A stretch of DNA of 64,000 nucleotides from Mariprofundus aestuarium (GTDB taxonomy: Bacteria; Pseudomonadota; Zetaproteobacteria; Mariprofundales; Mariprofundaceae), in the NCBI RefSeq assembly GCF_002795805.1, contig NZ_CP018799.1, positions 2,411,001-2,475,000 on the forward strand, written 5' to 3'. Below, piece after piece: positions 36,598 to 47,552 of this stretch. The stretch's first letter is position 1. Each line of letters opens with the position of its first letter. A model generated the notes under the pieces. That model did no database searches. It was given only the letters and a program-made list of their open reading frames with translations, and had not been told where the DNA came from. Both the position numbers and the translations under genes were made by a program.

Positions 36598-38081
36598 GCA
36601 ACCCAGACTACAGATACTCGGGCACCAACGGCATCCAGCATGAGGAGCCACTTCTCTTTGAACACGCCCACGAAGCACCTGAGTCGCTCAACCTTCCGGG
36701 TGTAGTAGGTCCGATTTCAGATGCGTTGAAGAGCTTTGCGCGTAAAAAACCTGCCAATATTCCAGGCCTTTCCGAACCGGAAACGGTTCGTCATTTCGTG
36801 CGCATGTCGCAGTGGAATCACGGCATCGAGACCGGCTTCTATCCACTGGGCTCCTGCACGATGAAATATAACCCGCGCGTTAACGAGCAGGTGGTTCGCC
36901 TGCCTGGTCTGGCTCACATCCACCCGGATCAGCCCGAGGACACAACGCAGGGTGTACTTGAACTGCTTTATGAGACGCAACAGTGGCTGGGTGACATTTC
37001 AGGCCTGCCGCATGTTACCCTACAGCCTGCAGCCGGTGCCCACGGCGAGCTGGTTGGACTGATGATGATTCGCGCCTGTCTGGACGCGCGAGGAGAAACC
37101 AATCGCCGTAAGGTACTGGTTCCCGATTCCGCCCACGGCACCAACCCTGCATCCGCCGCACTCTGCGGCATGCAGACGGTAGAACTGAAGTCAGGAGCGG
37201 ATGGACGCATCGATCTGGATGAGCTGAAAGCACATCTGGATGGTGATACCGCAGCTCTGATGATGACCAACCCGAACACCGCCGGCGCCTTTGAATCCGA
37301 TATCAAGGAGATCTGCCAGTTGGTTCACGATGCCGGCGGCATGGTTTATGGAGATGGTGCCAATCTCAATGCACTGGTCGGCGTGGCGCGCCCCGGCGAT
37401 ATGGGCATCGACTGCCTGCATATCAATGTGCATAAAACCTTCTCCACCCCGCATGGTGGTGGCGGCCCTGGTGGTGGCCCTGTGGCTGTCAATGAAACGC
37501 TGGCCCCTTATCTGCCGGTGCCGCGCATTGAAAAGCATGAAGACCGTTACGCGCTGGTACATAGCGATGACAACTCTATCGGCCCTGTGCTCGGATCAGC
37601 AGGCCAGATTGGTGTGCTGTTGCGTGCCAATGCCTACATCTCCGCCTTTGGCCGTGAACATCTACACCAGATTGCCGAGGATGCGGTACTCAATGCCAAC
37701 TATGTACTGCACCGCCTGAAGGATCGTTATCACGTGCCGTTTGCAGGCCTGTGCAAACATGAGTGCCTGCTCACCGATGAGTATCAGAACAGCCACGGTG
37801 TCAAAACGCTCGATATCGCCAAGCGACTGATTGATCTCGGCTTCCATCCGATGACCGTCTACTTCCCGCTGATTGTACATGGTGCAATGCTGATCGAACC
37901 GACAGAAACCGAATCCCGTGAAACCCTGGATGCCTTCTGTGATGCGATGCTGGAGATTGCCGATGCATGCGAAGCGGGAGACACCGATATGCTTCACGAA
38001 GCCCCGGTCAAGCCGTTCCGCCGCAGGCTCGATGAGACCAAGGCAGCAAGATCCCCTGTGCTGGTGTGGCAGGAGCAGTAA
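36594..38081 (+). CDS. gcvPB: glycine dehydrogenase (decarboxylating) subunit 2
   Basis: A 495-residue C-terminal half of the P protein, with the PLP-binding Lys in NVHKTFSTPHGGGGPG. Others: HYTRLSQ-type segment replaced by FVRMSQWNHGIETGFYPLGS, TMKYNPRVNEQ, QPAAGAHGELVGL and VPDSAHGTNPASA. ATGA overlap with gcvPA. Together with folD, gcvT and gcvH it forms a complete glycine-to-one-carbon route; the shared L protein (lpd) is not in the window. Confidence 0.97.
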   Translation: MSNPDYRYSGTNGIQHEEPLLFEHAHEAPESLNLPGVVGPISDALKSFARKKPANIPGLSEPETVRHFVRMSQWNHGIETGFYPLGSCTMKYNPRVNEQVVRLPGLAHIHPDQPEDTTQGVLELLYETQQWLGDISGLPHVTLQPAAGAHGELVGLMMIRACLDARGETNRRKVLVPDSAHGTNPASAALCGMQTVELKSGADGRIDLDELKAHLDGDTAALMMTNPNTAGAFESDIKEICQLVHDAGGMVYGDGANLNALVGVARPGDMGIDCLHINVHKTFSTPHGGGGPGGGPVAVNETLAPYLPVPRIEKHEDRYALVHSDDNSIGPVLGSAGQIGVLLRANAYISAFGREHLHQIAEDAVLNANYVLHRLKDRYHVPFAGLCKHECLLTDEYQNSHGVKTLDIAKRLIDLGFHPMTVYFPLIVHGAMLIEPTETESRETLDAFCDAMLEIADACEAGDTDMLHEAPVKPFRRRLDETKAARSPVLVWQEQ

Positions 38082-38181
38082 CCATAGATCAGGAGAAGCA
38101 CCTGTAGCGTAAACGTGAATGCCTGCTATTAATAAGGGTGTTGCAGCTTTTGCTTCATCATCATTAACAGGGCGGAAACAT

Positions 38182-38652
38182 ATGGGCATTCACATCACTC
38201 TTCATTCAAGTCGGAACTTTGTTCTCGCCATATTTCATGGCCCAGTGAAGCCTCATGAATTGGAAAGCTTCGTAGATGAGCTACTTCTGGATAAGTATGA
38301 CAACGAGGGGAAGGTGCGATTGGCCATCCTGAGTGAAGGCGCATCCGCCTCCCTGCTAAGATATCAGACAATATGCGCCGCTGGAAAAAGGATGCGCCAG
38401 GGAAGGTTGAGGCAACACCGTGGAAAACTGGCCATTTTCGCGAGAAGCAGGGTGGGCTTTGGCCTTGCCAAGATGTACCAGATGGCGACTGAAAAGATTG
38501 ACCCCAGCGAGGTTCGAGTGCTGCATGGTGATGGCTTAGAGTCAGCGACTCAATGGCTTGGCATCAGCGACCTTTCAGAAAATATCCAGCAGCTTCTAGA
38601 GGCCGTAGAACAGAGTGCAGCAAAAGGATTATCTATTCAGGTAGTGCATTAA
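38182..38652 (+). CDS. unrecognised cytoplasmic protein, possibly SpoIIAA/SEC14-like
   Basis: About 156 residues from MGIHITLH, chosen because GCGGA precedes this ATG, while the longer frame to 38119 has none. Alternating strands and helices (NFVLAIFHGPVKPHELESFV, LAILSEGASASLLRYQ, KLAIFARSRVGFGLAKMYQM, EVRVLHGDGLESATQWLGI) recall the SpoIIAA/SEC14-like group, but this is a fold-level impression. No signal peptide or membrane segment. It follows the gcv operon by 100 bases and overlaps the convergent lipoprotein gene by 20 bases. Confidence 0.6.
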   Translation: MGIHITLHSSRNFVLAIFHGPVKPHELESFVDELLLDKYDNEGKVRLAILSEGASASLLRYQTICAAGKRMRQGRLRQHRGKLAIFARSRVGFGLAKMYQMATEKIDPSEVRVLHGDGLESATQWLGISDLSENIQQLLEAVEQSAAKGLSIQVVH

Positions 38653-39073
38653 AACAGCGCTTTTCAACCATAAAGTAGCCATGGGTAGAGCCTTTCTCCC
38701 GGTAAATCACGCGAATCCGCTCGTTTGAACTGAAGGTCTGGCTGGTACCGAATATGACATTCTCAATATGGGTCAGAACGGAGTCCTCAGGATAGGTAAC
38801 CTCCAGTTGATCATCGGCAGACCATTGAATAATCGCATCGTAGCCATGGCGCATGGAGAAGCTAAACATATCACCGTCAAATGAAGCGGATACAGGGCGC
38901 ACGTTGAGCTTTGTCTCCCTATCAATAGCCCTGTCACCATCGGAAACGCGGTAAAGGGTGGCAACTTTACTGCCATCGGGTGACGGACATTCGAACAGCA
39001 GATCGGTTTTCTCACCCCCGCAGGCTGTAACGAACAGTAGTGATGCCCCTGCCAGAAGCTGTTTCAGTTTCAT
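38633..39073 (-). CDS. putative lipoprotein of unknown function
   Basis: A 146-residue protein with a lipoprotein leader (MKLKQLLAGASLLFVTAC, Gly at +2). The mature part is beta-rich with FECPSPDGSKVATLYRVSDG and EDSVLTHIENVIFGTSQTF; two further Cys residues could form a disulfide. No family recognised. Its ATG overlaps the stop of the upstream flavoprotein gene by 4 bases, so it is translated with it. The 3' end overlaps the convergent gene by 20 bases. Confidence 0.7.
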   Translation of the reverse strand: MKLKQLLAGASLLFVTACGGEKTDLLFECPSPDGSKVATLYRVSDGDRAIDRETKLNVRPVSASFDGDMFSFSMRHGYDAIIQWSADDQLEVTYPEDSVLTHIENVIFGTSQTFSSNERIRVIYREKGSTHGYFMVEKRCFNALPE

Positions 39074-40263
39074 CTGATTTGAGAAAGGCGCTTAAACTCA
39101 CTCTCCACGCGTGCCAGACAGTCCTCGACGGCAACCCCTTCGAAGTAGTTGCCGATCAATGCCAGCGGTTTCTCTGCCAGCAACTCATCCACCTTATGCA
39201 TCAGCACATGATGTCCCATGTCCGGGCTCGGCAGGCGATTGGTCTTGTGATAGATCTGAATAAGCTGGTGGCGCTGAAGCTGCAGCAGCGTGCAGATGCG
39301 CTCAATCTTCTGGTTTTCATCCAGGAGACCCGGCTTGAAATGGAATGCCATGCCGCGAAACTGCGCATGCTCAACGATATCGCGTGACACAGACGAATAG
39401 AAATCGCCATCGGCCGCAATAATGCCTGCTACCGGTTCAAGCGGCAGGTCATCTTTACTCACCACGATACCTACTGTCTCAATCTCCACCTCATTCACCC
39501 AGCCAAGCTGCTCTGCGAGCTCAGGGAACGCGCCCTTCAACAGGCGCGATGCCGCCAGCACCGGTGTAGCGACAACCAGCTGATCGGCATGCACGGAGCT
39601 ATCGGCAAGTGTCACCGAGAAACCATTGTTCTCATCATATGCGACAAGCTCAATGGCCTGCCCCTTCCTGCACTCCACGCGCTTTTCCAGCTCGGCAATA
39701 ATGTTATTCAACCCTTCGGGGAAGGTGTAGCTGCGCATAACGTTTTTGTCACGGGGACGCTTGCGAAACAGCATCCCAGCAGGCACATCATCCGCCTGCT
39801 GGCAGAGCACGGCGTTAAAGGCGTGACTGAATACATTGGCATAGTTGTTCGGGCCAACAATGGCGCGGTAGTACTCCTGCACCGACTTGCCGTCCTTTGT
39901 GGTCGAGAAAATTCGCCACGCGTTGGCGAAGAGCTCGACGAATTTCAGGCGCGACGGGATCGACACAAGCTTGCCGTCGGCCAGCATCTTGTAGCGCAGC
40001 TTCTGGCGCGCCCCCATCCGATCCATCAGGCCGACTTTTTTGAGAATCCTGAGAAGGCGCCCATAGGAGTTAAAGCAGGTGTGCGTGCCCATCTCCAGCC
40101 AGAACGGTTCATCGCCTTCGATCGTAGGCGAATCGAAGCAGCCGCCGGCCCGCTCCTCCTTCTCTAGCACTAGCACTTTCATTCCGGCCTGCTTTGCTTC
40201 AAATGCCATCGCAAGGCCTGAGATGCCTGCCCCAATCACAATAAGATCGTATCTTTCACTCAT
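39070..40263 (-). CDS. FAD-dependent protoporphyrinogen oxidase-like amine oxidase
   Basis: A 397-residue flavoprotein of the amine oxidase/HemY group. The dinucleotide site is LIVIGAGISGLAMAFEAKQAG with the ending Glu in VLVLEKEERAGG, the substrate domain centres on EYYRAIVGPNNYANVFSHAF, and the C-terminal FAD contact is LALIGNYFEGVAVEDCL. This last motif is close to that of HemY-type protoporphyrinogen IX oxidases (GNYxxGVAVGDCI-like), so a haem biosynthesis role is plausible, which would suit a cytochrome-rich iron oxidiser. Other oxidoreductase roles are not excluded. Confidence 0.75.
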   Translation of the reverse strand: MSERYDLIVIGAGISGLAMAFEAKQAGMKVLVLEKEERAGGCFDSPTIEGDEPFWLEMGTHTCFNSYGRLLRILKKVGLMDRMGARQKLRYKMLADGKLVSIPSRLKFVELFANAWRIFSTTKDGKSVQEYYRAIVGPNNYANVFSHAFNAVLCQQADDVPAGMLFRKRPRDKNVMRSYTFPEGLNNIIAELEKRVECRKGQAIELVAYDENNGFSVTLADSSVHADQLVVATPVLAASRLLKGAFPELAEQLGWVNEVEIETVGIVVSKDDLPLEPVAGIIAADGDFYSSVSRDIVEHAQFRGMAFHFKPGLLDENQKIERICTLLQLQRHQLIQIYHKTNRLPSPDMGHHVLMHKVDELLAEKPLALIGNYFEGVAVEDCLARVESEFKRLSQIR

Positions 40264-40344
40264 GCCGGGACTCTAGGTCAATTGCACTGACAGGCCAACG
40301 CAAAGCGTCAGGACAAACAGGAATGCATCGTTTAAGCTGCCGGG

Positions 40345-41490
40345 ATGCGAAGAATTGACCAGATCGAACCATTCCGCGTCATGCAGCTGCTGGAGCGAGC
40401 TAAGGAGCTGGAGGCCGAAGGTCGCAAGATTATCCACATGGAGATCGGCGAACCCGATTTCCCAACACCGGCCTCGGTAATTGAAGCAGCTAAAGCTGCG
40501 CTTGATAGCGGCGACAATTTCTATACCCCCTCCACCGGCAATCCCGAGCTGCAAAAAGCTTTAAGCCGTTGGTATGCGGATGAATACGGCGTGAGTATTG
40601 CAGCCGAACGCATCCTGATCACCCCCGGCACATCCGGTGCTTTTAGCCTGATCTATGCCGCCCTTCTCGAAGATGGGGAGTCGGTGCTTCTCTCCGATCC
40701 CGGCTACCCCTGCCAGCGCAATTTTATTCGCCTTTCAGGCGCTGAGCCACTCAATATCCCGGTTGGGCCTGAAACGCGCTATCACCTCTCTGCCGACCTG
40801 ATTGAGAAGAACTGGCGGCTGGGCACACGTGCCGCCCTGGTGATTAACCCATCAAATCCAACCGGCACCCTGATTGCAGATGATGAACTCAAAAAGGTTG
40901 CTGCAGCCTGTCGCAGGCTGGGTGGTTATCTGATCTCGGATGAGATCTACCACGGTCTCACCTACGGCACTAAAGCCCGTAGTGCACTGGAGTTCGACGA
41001 TCATGCCATTGTCGTCAACGGCTTCTCCAAACGCTGGGCCATGACCGGCTGGCGCATCGGCTGGATCATCGTTCCCGATGAGCTGATCGATGCCTGCCGG
41101 CGTGTGATGCAGAACATCTTTATTGCAGCCCCCACCCTCTCCCAGAACGCGGCGCTCGCGGCAATTGCTGCGACCGATGAGATCGAAGTCATGCGCAAAG
41201 CATATGGCGAGCGGCGTAACTACCTGCTGAGTGAGCTGCCGAAACTCGGTTTTGATATTGTCGTAGAGCCACAGGGGGCATTCTATATCTATGCCGATGT
41301 CAGCAGGATTACCGGTGATTCACGCCGTTTCTGCTGGGATATGCTCGAAAAATCCGGCGTGGCCATCACGCCGGGTGAGGATTTCGGACGTTACAAATCC
41401 AATCAGCATCTGCGCTTCTCTTATGCCACAAGCCTGGATGATATCCGCGAAGGTATCGCGCGGATCCGGAAGCACCTGGAAAGCGCCTGA
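40345..41490 (+). CDS. class I/II PLP-dependent aminotransferase
   Basis: A 381-residue fold-type I aminotransferase. Visible: IIHMEIGEPDFPTPASV, YTPSTGNPELQKAL, NPSNPTGTLI, SDEIYHGLTYG, and the PLP Lys in NGFSKRWAMTGWRIGW; the carboxylate-binding Arg lies in LRFSYATSLDDI. The group contains aspartate, alanine and N-succinyl-DAP aminotransferases; the amino donor cannot be read from the sequence. A single-gene unit between the flavoprotein and secA. Confidence 0.9.
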   Translation: MRRIDQIEPFRVMQLLERAKELEAEGRKIIHMEIGEPDFPTPASVIEAAKAALDSGDNFYTPSTGNPELQKALSRWYADEYGVSIAAERILITPGTSGAFSLIYAALLEDGESVLLSDPGYPCQRNFIRLSGAEPLNIPVGPETRYHLSADLIEKNWRLGTRAALVINPSNPTGTLIADDELKKVAAACRRLGGYLISDEIYHGLTYGTKARSALEFDDHAIVVNGFSKRWAMTGWRIGWIIVPDELIDACRRVMQNIFIAAPTLSQNAALAAIAATDEIEVMRKAYGERRNYLLSELPKLGFDIVVEPQGAFYIYADVSRITGDSRRFCWDMLEKSGVAITPGEDFGRYKSNQHLRFSYATSLDDIREGIARIRKHLESA

Positions 41491-41706
41491 CTCACCGGCA
41501 AAAGCGGCAATTGACCCTGTTCCATCTTTATTTGCGCCCTGCTATGGCTGCATCGTTCATTCCGGTTACGCTGACAGATGCCTTTTTAGCCCGATTTTCT
41601 TCGTCTTTTCTGTTGTCAGTGTTATGCTGCGCATCCTCAATGCCCACTGGTAAAGCTGGTGAAGCATCGGGTGCAGTATCGAGATTCTATCGGAGTACAC
41701 ACCATC

Positions 41707-44355
<2,649 letters not shown>

Positions 44356-44400
44356 TCCATGCTAACGGGGTATCGGGCCTTCCCGCCCTCTACCCTTCAC

Positions 44401-44425
44401 GCCAGACAAACTTGGTCTGGCTTAT
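44401..44425 (+). terminator. weak hairpin between secA and argJ
   Basis: Perfect 7-bp stem GCCAGAC (44401-44407) and GTCTGGC (44415-44421) with a 7-base loop, followed by TTATT rather than a clean T run. It may attenuate rather than terminate. Confidence 0.5.
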
Positions 44426-44440
44426 TAAAAAGGTCCATCC

Positions 44441-45685
44441 ATGGACGAGGAAACAGCGCTTATGCCAGTAAATCAGCCTGAGCTTTCACCACCTCTTGCA
44501 GTACCCGGCTTTAAAGTCGGAACGGCATCCTGCGGCGTCAAATCACCGGCCCTGAAAGGTAAACGTCAGGATCTGACGTTGATCCTCTCCGATGTCGATT
44601 GCCATGCTGCAGGCGTATTCACCCAGAACCGCTTTCGTGCCGCCTGCGTGCGCTGGGGTGAACAGACACTGGTTACCCATGCTGACAAAATCCGCGCCAT
44701 CGTCGCAAATGCCGGCAATGCCAATGCCGGTCTCGGAGAGATGGAAACGATCTGGGCAAAACAACTTATTGAGTCCGGCGCCTCTGCAGCATGTGTTGGT
44801 GCCGACTCTGTACTCTCTGCCTCCACCGGCGTAATCGGCACGCCTTTCCCCATCGAACGCATTCAGGCCAACATGCATGAAGCTGCCGATTCACTCGCAG
44901 CCGACAACTGGGAGGCTGCTGCCCATGCCATCCGCACCACTGATACCTTTGCCAAGTGGTCATCGGCGCAAATCGAGATGGATGGCACCACCTACACCCT
45001 GACCGGCATCTCCAAGGGCAGCGGCATGATTCACCCCAACATGGCAACCATGCTCGGCTTCGTCGCTACAGACGCTCCGATCAGCGCCCCAGAGCTGCAG
45101 GTCATGCTTAAGCGCGTTGCCAACCGCTCTTTCAACTGCATCAGCGTTGATGGCGACACCTCGACCAACGATACCCTATACGTGCTCTCCTCCGGTCTCG
45201 GCCTTGGCCATGCACCGCTCTCCGACACGGCACTTTTTGAGCAGGCACTTACAGAACTCTGTATTGAGTTGGCTCAGCAGATTGTGCGCGATGGCGAAGG
45301 CGTCTCGAAGTTTGTCACCATCGAAGTAAGCGGTGGTGCAACGGAAAGCGATGCACGCACGGTGGGTCGCGCCATTGCCGTATCCCCACTGGTTAAAACC
45401 GCCTTTGCCGGAAGCGATGCCAACTGGGGCCGCATTCTCTCTGCAGTCGGCAACTCCGGTGTGGCGATCGATACCAACCGCATCACCCTCTCCGCCGATG
45501 ACCTGCTGATGTTCGAGAAGGGCAACCTGCACCCGGACTACAGGGATGAGGAGGGCATGGCGATCTTTGGTAATGATGAATTCACTATCTCGCTTGATCT
45601 CGGTATGGGTGAATCATCAGCCACCATCTGGACCGGCGATCTGACTCACGAATACATCACCATCAACGCCGAGTACCGCACCTGA
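44441..45685 (+). CDS. argJ: bifunctional glutamate N-acetyltransferase / N-acetylglutamate synthase
   Basis: A 414-residue ornithine acetyltransferase. The autocatalytic cleavage site is present as [10 protein letters not shown], with the Thr becoming the N-terminal nucleophile of the beta chain; [46 protein letters not shown] and [13 protein letters not shown] are conserved. It recycles the acetyl group in arginine synthesis. The stop overlaps the presumed CTG start of mutT. Confidence 0.97.
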   Translation: MDEETALMPVNQPELSPPLAVPGFKVGTASCGVKSPALKGKRQDLTLILSDVDCHAAGVFTQNRFRAACVRWGEQTLVTHADKIRAIVANAGNANAGLGEMETIWAKQLIESGASAACVGADSVLSASTGVIGTPFPIERIQANMHEAADSLAADNWEAAAHAIRTTDTFAKWSSAQIEMDGTTYTLTGISKGSGMIHPNMATMLGFVATDAPISAPELQVMLKRVANRSFNCISVDGDTSTNDTLYVLSSGLGLGHAPLSDTALFEQALTELCIELAQQIVRDGEGVSKFVTIEVSGGATESDARTVGRAIAVSPLVKTAFAGSDANWGRILSAVGNSGVAIDTNRITLSADDLLMFEKGNLHPDYRDEEGMAIFGNDEFTISLDLGMGESSATIWTGDLTHEYITINAEYRT

Positions 45686-46086
45686 AGAACACTGCCATCG
45701 CACTTGTTGTCCCATTCGATGGCGATGGCAAGGTGCTGCTGCTAAAACGCAGTGCCGATCTGCACTGCGGTGACCTCTGGTCATTCCCTGGCGGTAAAAT
45801 CAAAGCTGGCGAAACACCCAAAGTAGCTGCCAAACGCGAACTTACAGAGGAGACAGGGCTTGAAGGCTGTGACTGGAAGTTTCTCGGCGACTCCACTTTC
45901 GAGTATCCGGATCGCCTGCTTCACTTCCTGCTGTTCAGTTGCCTGTGTGACAACATCGAATCACTCGTATGTGAGTCTACCCATGCCTGGGCTGAATTCG
46001 ATCAACTATCCAACTATCCCATGCCGGATGCCAATGAAGAACTGATCAATATGCTTATCACGAAGCTTGAGGATGAACTGAAATAA
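45682..46086 (+). CDS. mutT: MutT-like Nudix hydrolase, CTG start proposed
   Basis: The Nudix box is complete: [25 protein letters not shown], of form GxnExxxxAxxRELxEExG. Read from the CTG at 45682 the protein is 134 residues and begins (M)[13 protein letters not shown], then KVLLLKRS, supplying the first two beta strands of the Nudix fold. The only canonical start in this frame after the upstream stop at 45610 is GTG 45733, which would delete the first strand. CTG overlaps the argJ stop as CTGA, mimicking the usual ATGA coupling. Family role: hydrolysis of 8-oxo-dGTP or other NDP-X compounds. The position after secA-argJ supports MutT. Confidence 0.8.
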   Translation: MKNTAIALVVPFDGDGKVLLLKRSADLHCGDLWSFPGGKIKAGETPKVAAKRELTEETGLEGCDWKFLGDSTFEYPDRLLHFLLFSCLCDNIESLVCESTHAWAEFDQLSNYPMPDANEELINMLITKLEDELK

Positions 46087-46114
46087 CTTATTTCTAACGC
46101 TTATCCACACCCTT

Positions 46115-46532
46115 TTACTCACTCCGCAAATATTCGATGTAGCGAGTGTCCTCGCACAAAACATGGCTTACCAATAACTCCCTGATTGTCATCCCCATTT
46201 CAATCCATTCACGGCTGAACTCACTGCCTCGGATCTCTTTCAAAACCAGCTTAAACTTATCGATAAGTTCCGAGTGGATTTGAGCATGTTCCTGTCTGTC
46301 GGGATAAGATTTTTCGATAAATAGCCGCTCCTCATGTGCGAAATGGGCAATGGCATCATCCAATATAAGGTTCATGATACGCTCAACAACTGCTTTATCC
46401 CGTTGCTGACTCATGATTTCGTTAATTTAGCTCGTTGACCAGTTTGATGAAATGCTGATGCTCGGCATCAATCTCTGCATTCGACATACTGAGCTCATCT
46501 GACCACTCAATTTTCCAGGGTAATGAATCCAT
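46115..46532 (-). pseudogene. bacteriohemerythrin split by a one-base frameshift
   Basis: A strong AAGGAGGGG ribosome site precedes the ATG at 46532. The first frame reads MDSLPWKIEWSDELSMSNAE then IDAEHQHFIKLVNELN and stops at TAA 46422-46424. The remainder continues in another frame as NEIMSQQRDKAVV..., with HFAHEERLF, HAQIHSEL and HVLCEDTRYIEYL, the other iron-ligand motifs (H, HxxxE, HxxxH, HxxxxD). Removing one T from the AAATT stretch rejoins both parts into a normal protein of about 139 residues. Intact relatives bind O2 at a di-iron site. It could be an inactivated gene, a sequencing error or a frameshifting product; the second part alone (ATG 46414) lacks the first His ligand. Confidence 0.85.
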
Positions 46533-46561
46533 AGTGCCCCTCCTTCTCGCCTCTTAGTATG

Positions 46562-46567
46562 AGTATA
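46562..46567 (-). promoter_or_regulatory. -10 box before the hemerythrin gene
   Basis: TATACT on the minus strand lies about 30 bases upstream of the hemerythrin ATG; no clear -35 partner. Confidence 0.4.
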
Positions 46568-46601
46568 GCAGGCTCTCTGAGTATCTGCTTTTAGCCGTCA
46601 T

Positions 46602-47552
46602 TCAACCGCTTTTCTTTTTCGCTCTTGGGTGGGTTTTATCGTAAACCTCGGTGAGCTTGGCGATGTCGAGGTGGGTGTAGCGTTCGGTGGTAGCCAGCGA
46701 TGCATGGCCAAGAAGCTCCTGAATAGCACGCAGATCAACACCGCCTGCCAGCAGATGGGTGGCGAAGGAGTGGCGGAGCCTATGCGGAGTGACCGATACA
46801 TCGGCACCATTCTCCAACGCCCGCTCTTTGAGCATTCGCTGCACGCTGCGGGCAGTTAAACGCTTGCCGAACCGGTTGAGAAATACCGCCTTCTCCTCCA
46901 TCGCCGAAACGCGTTCGGCCAGGTAAGCCTGCAAACAGTGCACAGCACCTTGCGGCAGTGGCACGATACGCTCCTTGCGCCCTTTTCCGAACACGCGAAG
47001 TTCAAACTGCTGCAGATCGATGTCATGAAGATCCAGCCCCACGACCTCTGAAACACGCAGGCCACAACCATACATCACGGCCACCAATGCCATATCACGA
47101 AGCTCACTGGCTCGATCAGTACTGTTCATCAGGGCTGCTGTCTGTTCCGGTGGCATGGTGCGAGGCAACCGCTTCGACTGCCTGGGTGGGCGCACGCCAG
47201 CAGCGACATTGGCACTGCACCAGTGAGCCTGAACAGCGGCATCGAAAAAGCTTGAGAGAGCAGAGAGTCGCCTTGCCAGTGTGGAGGCGGCAAGACCAGA
47301 GGCGTGGCAACTGACCAGCCAGTCCTGCACCTGCAGGCGTGTTACCTGCTGCAGCGGTTTATCTCCGCAGAACTCCACAAAACGAGCGAGGTCACGGCGA
47401 TATGCGGCAACCGTATGTTCAGAGGCCAGGCGCACATCGGCAAGCTCATGAAGAAATCGTCCGACAGCCTCGCCAAGGCCCAGATCAGTGGCCGCTGTCT
47501 TCACCTGAGTCGGCCACCTCGAATCGGTTTCCTCCCAGTGCTTTGGCAACAT
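46602..47552 (-). CDS. xerC: tyrosine recombinase XerC
   Basis: A 316-residue recombinase for chromosome dimer resolution with XerD at dif. Catalytic residues: Arg in GCGLRVSEVVGL, Lys in GKGRKERIVPL, His-x-x-Arg in PHRLRHSFATHLL, His in LLGHASLATTERYTHLD, followed by the Tyr nucleophile. The N-terminal SAM-like domain reads EHTVAAYRRDLARFVEFCG. The first Met overlaps the upstream DUF484-GGDEF gene by 68 bases; a GTG at 47504 is a possible start with a shorter overlap. No integrative element surrounds it, so a housekeeping role is likely. Confidence 0.92.
   Translation of the reverse strand: MLPKHWEETDSRWPTQVKTAATDLGLGEAVGRFLHELADVRLASEHTVAAYRRDLARFVEFCGDKPLQQVTRLQVQDWLVSCHASGLAASTLARRLSALSSFFDAAVQAHWCSANVAAGVRPPRQSKRLPRTMPPEQTAALMNSTDRASELRDMALVAVMYGCGLRVSEVVGLDLHDIDLQQFELRVFGKGRKERIVPLPQGAVHCLQAYLAERVSAMEEKAVFLNRFGKRLTARSVQRMLKERALENGADVSVTPHRLRHSFATHLLAGGVDLRAIQELLGHASLATTERYTHLDIAKLTEVYDKTHPRAKKKSG

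Noticed and set aside
41491-41706. secM-like arrest peptide gene upstream of secA
   Set aside because: No ORF with a signal peptide and an arrest-like FxxxxWIxxxxGIRAGP motif; frames are short and interrupted.
46602-47552. XerC as integrase of a genomic island
   Set aside because: Its neighbourhood (DUF484 protein, DUF502, housekeeping genes) is the normal xerC context and no tRNA or element genes are near.
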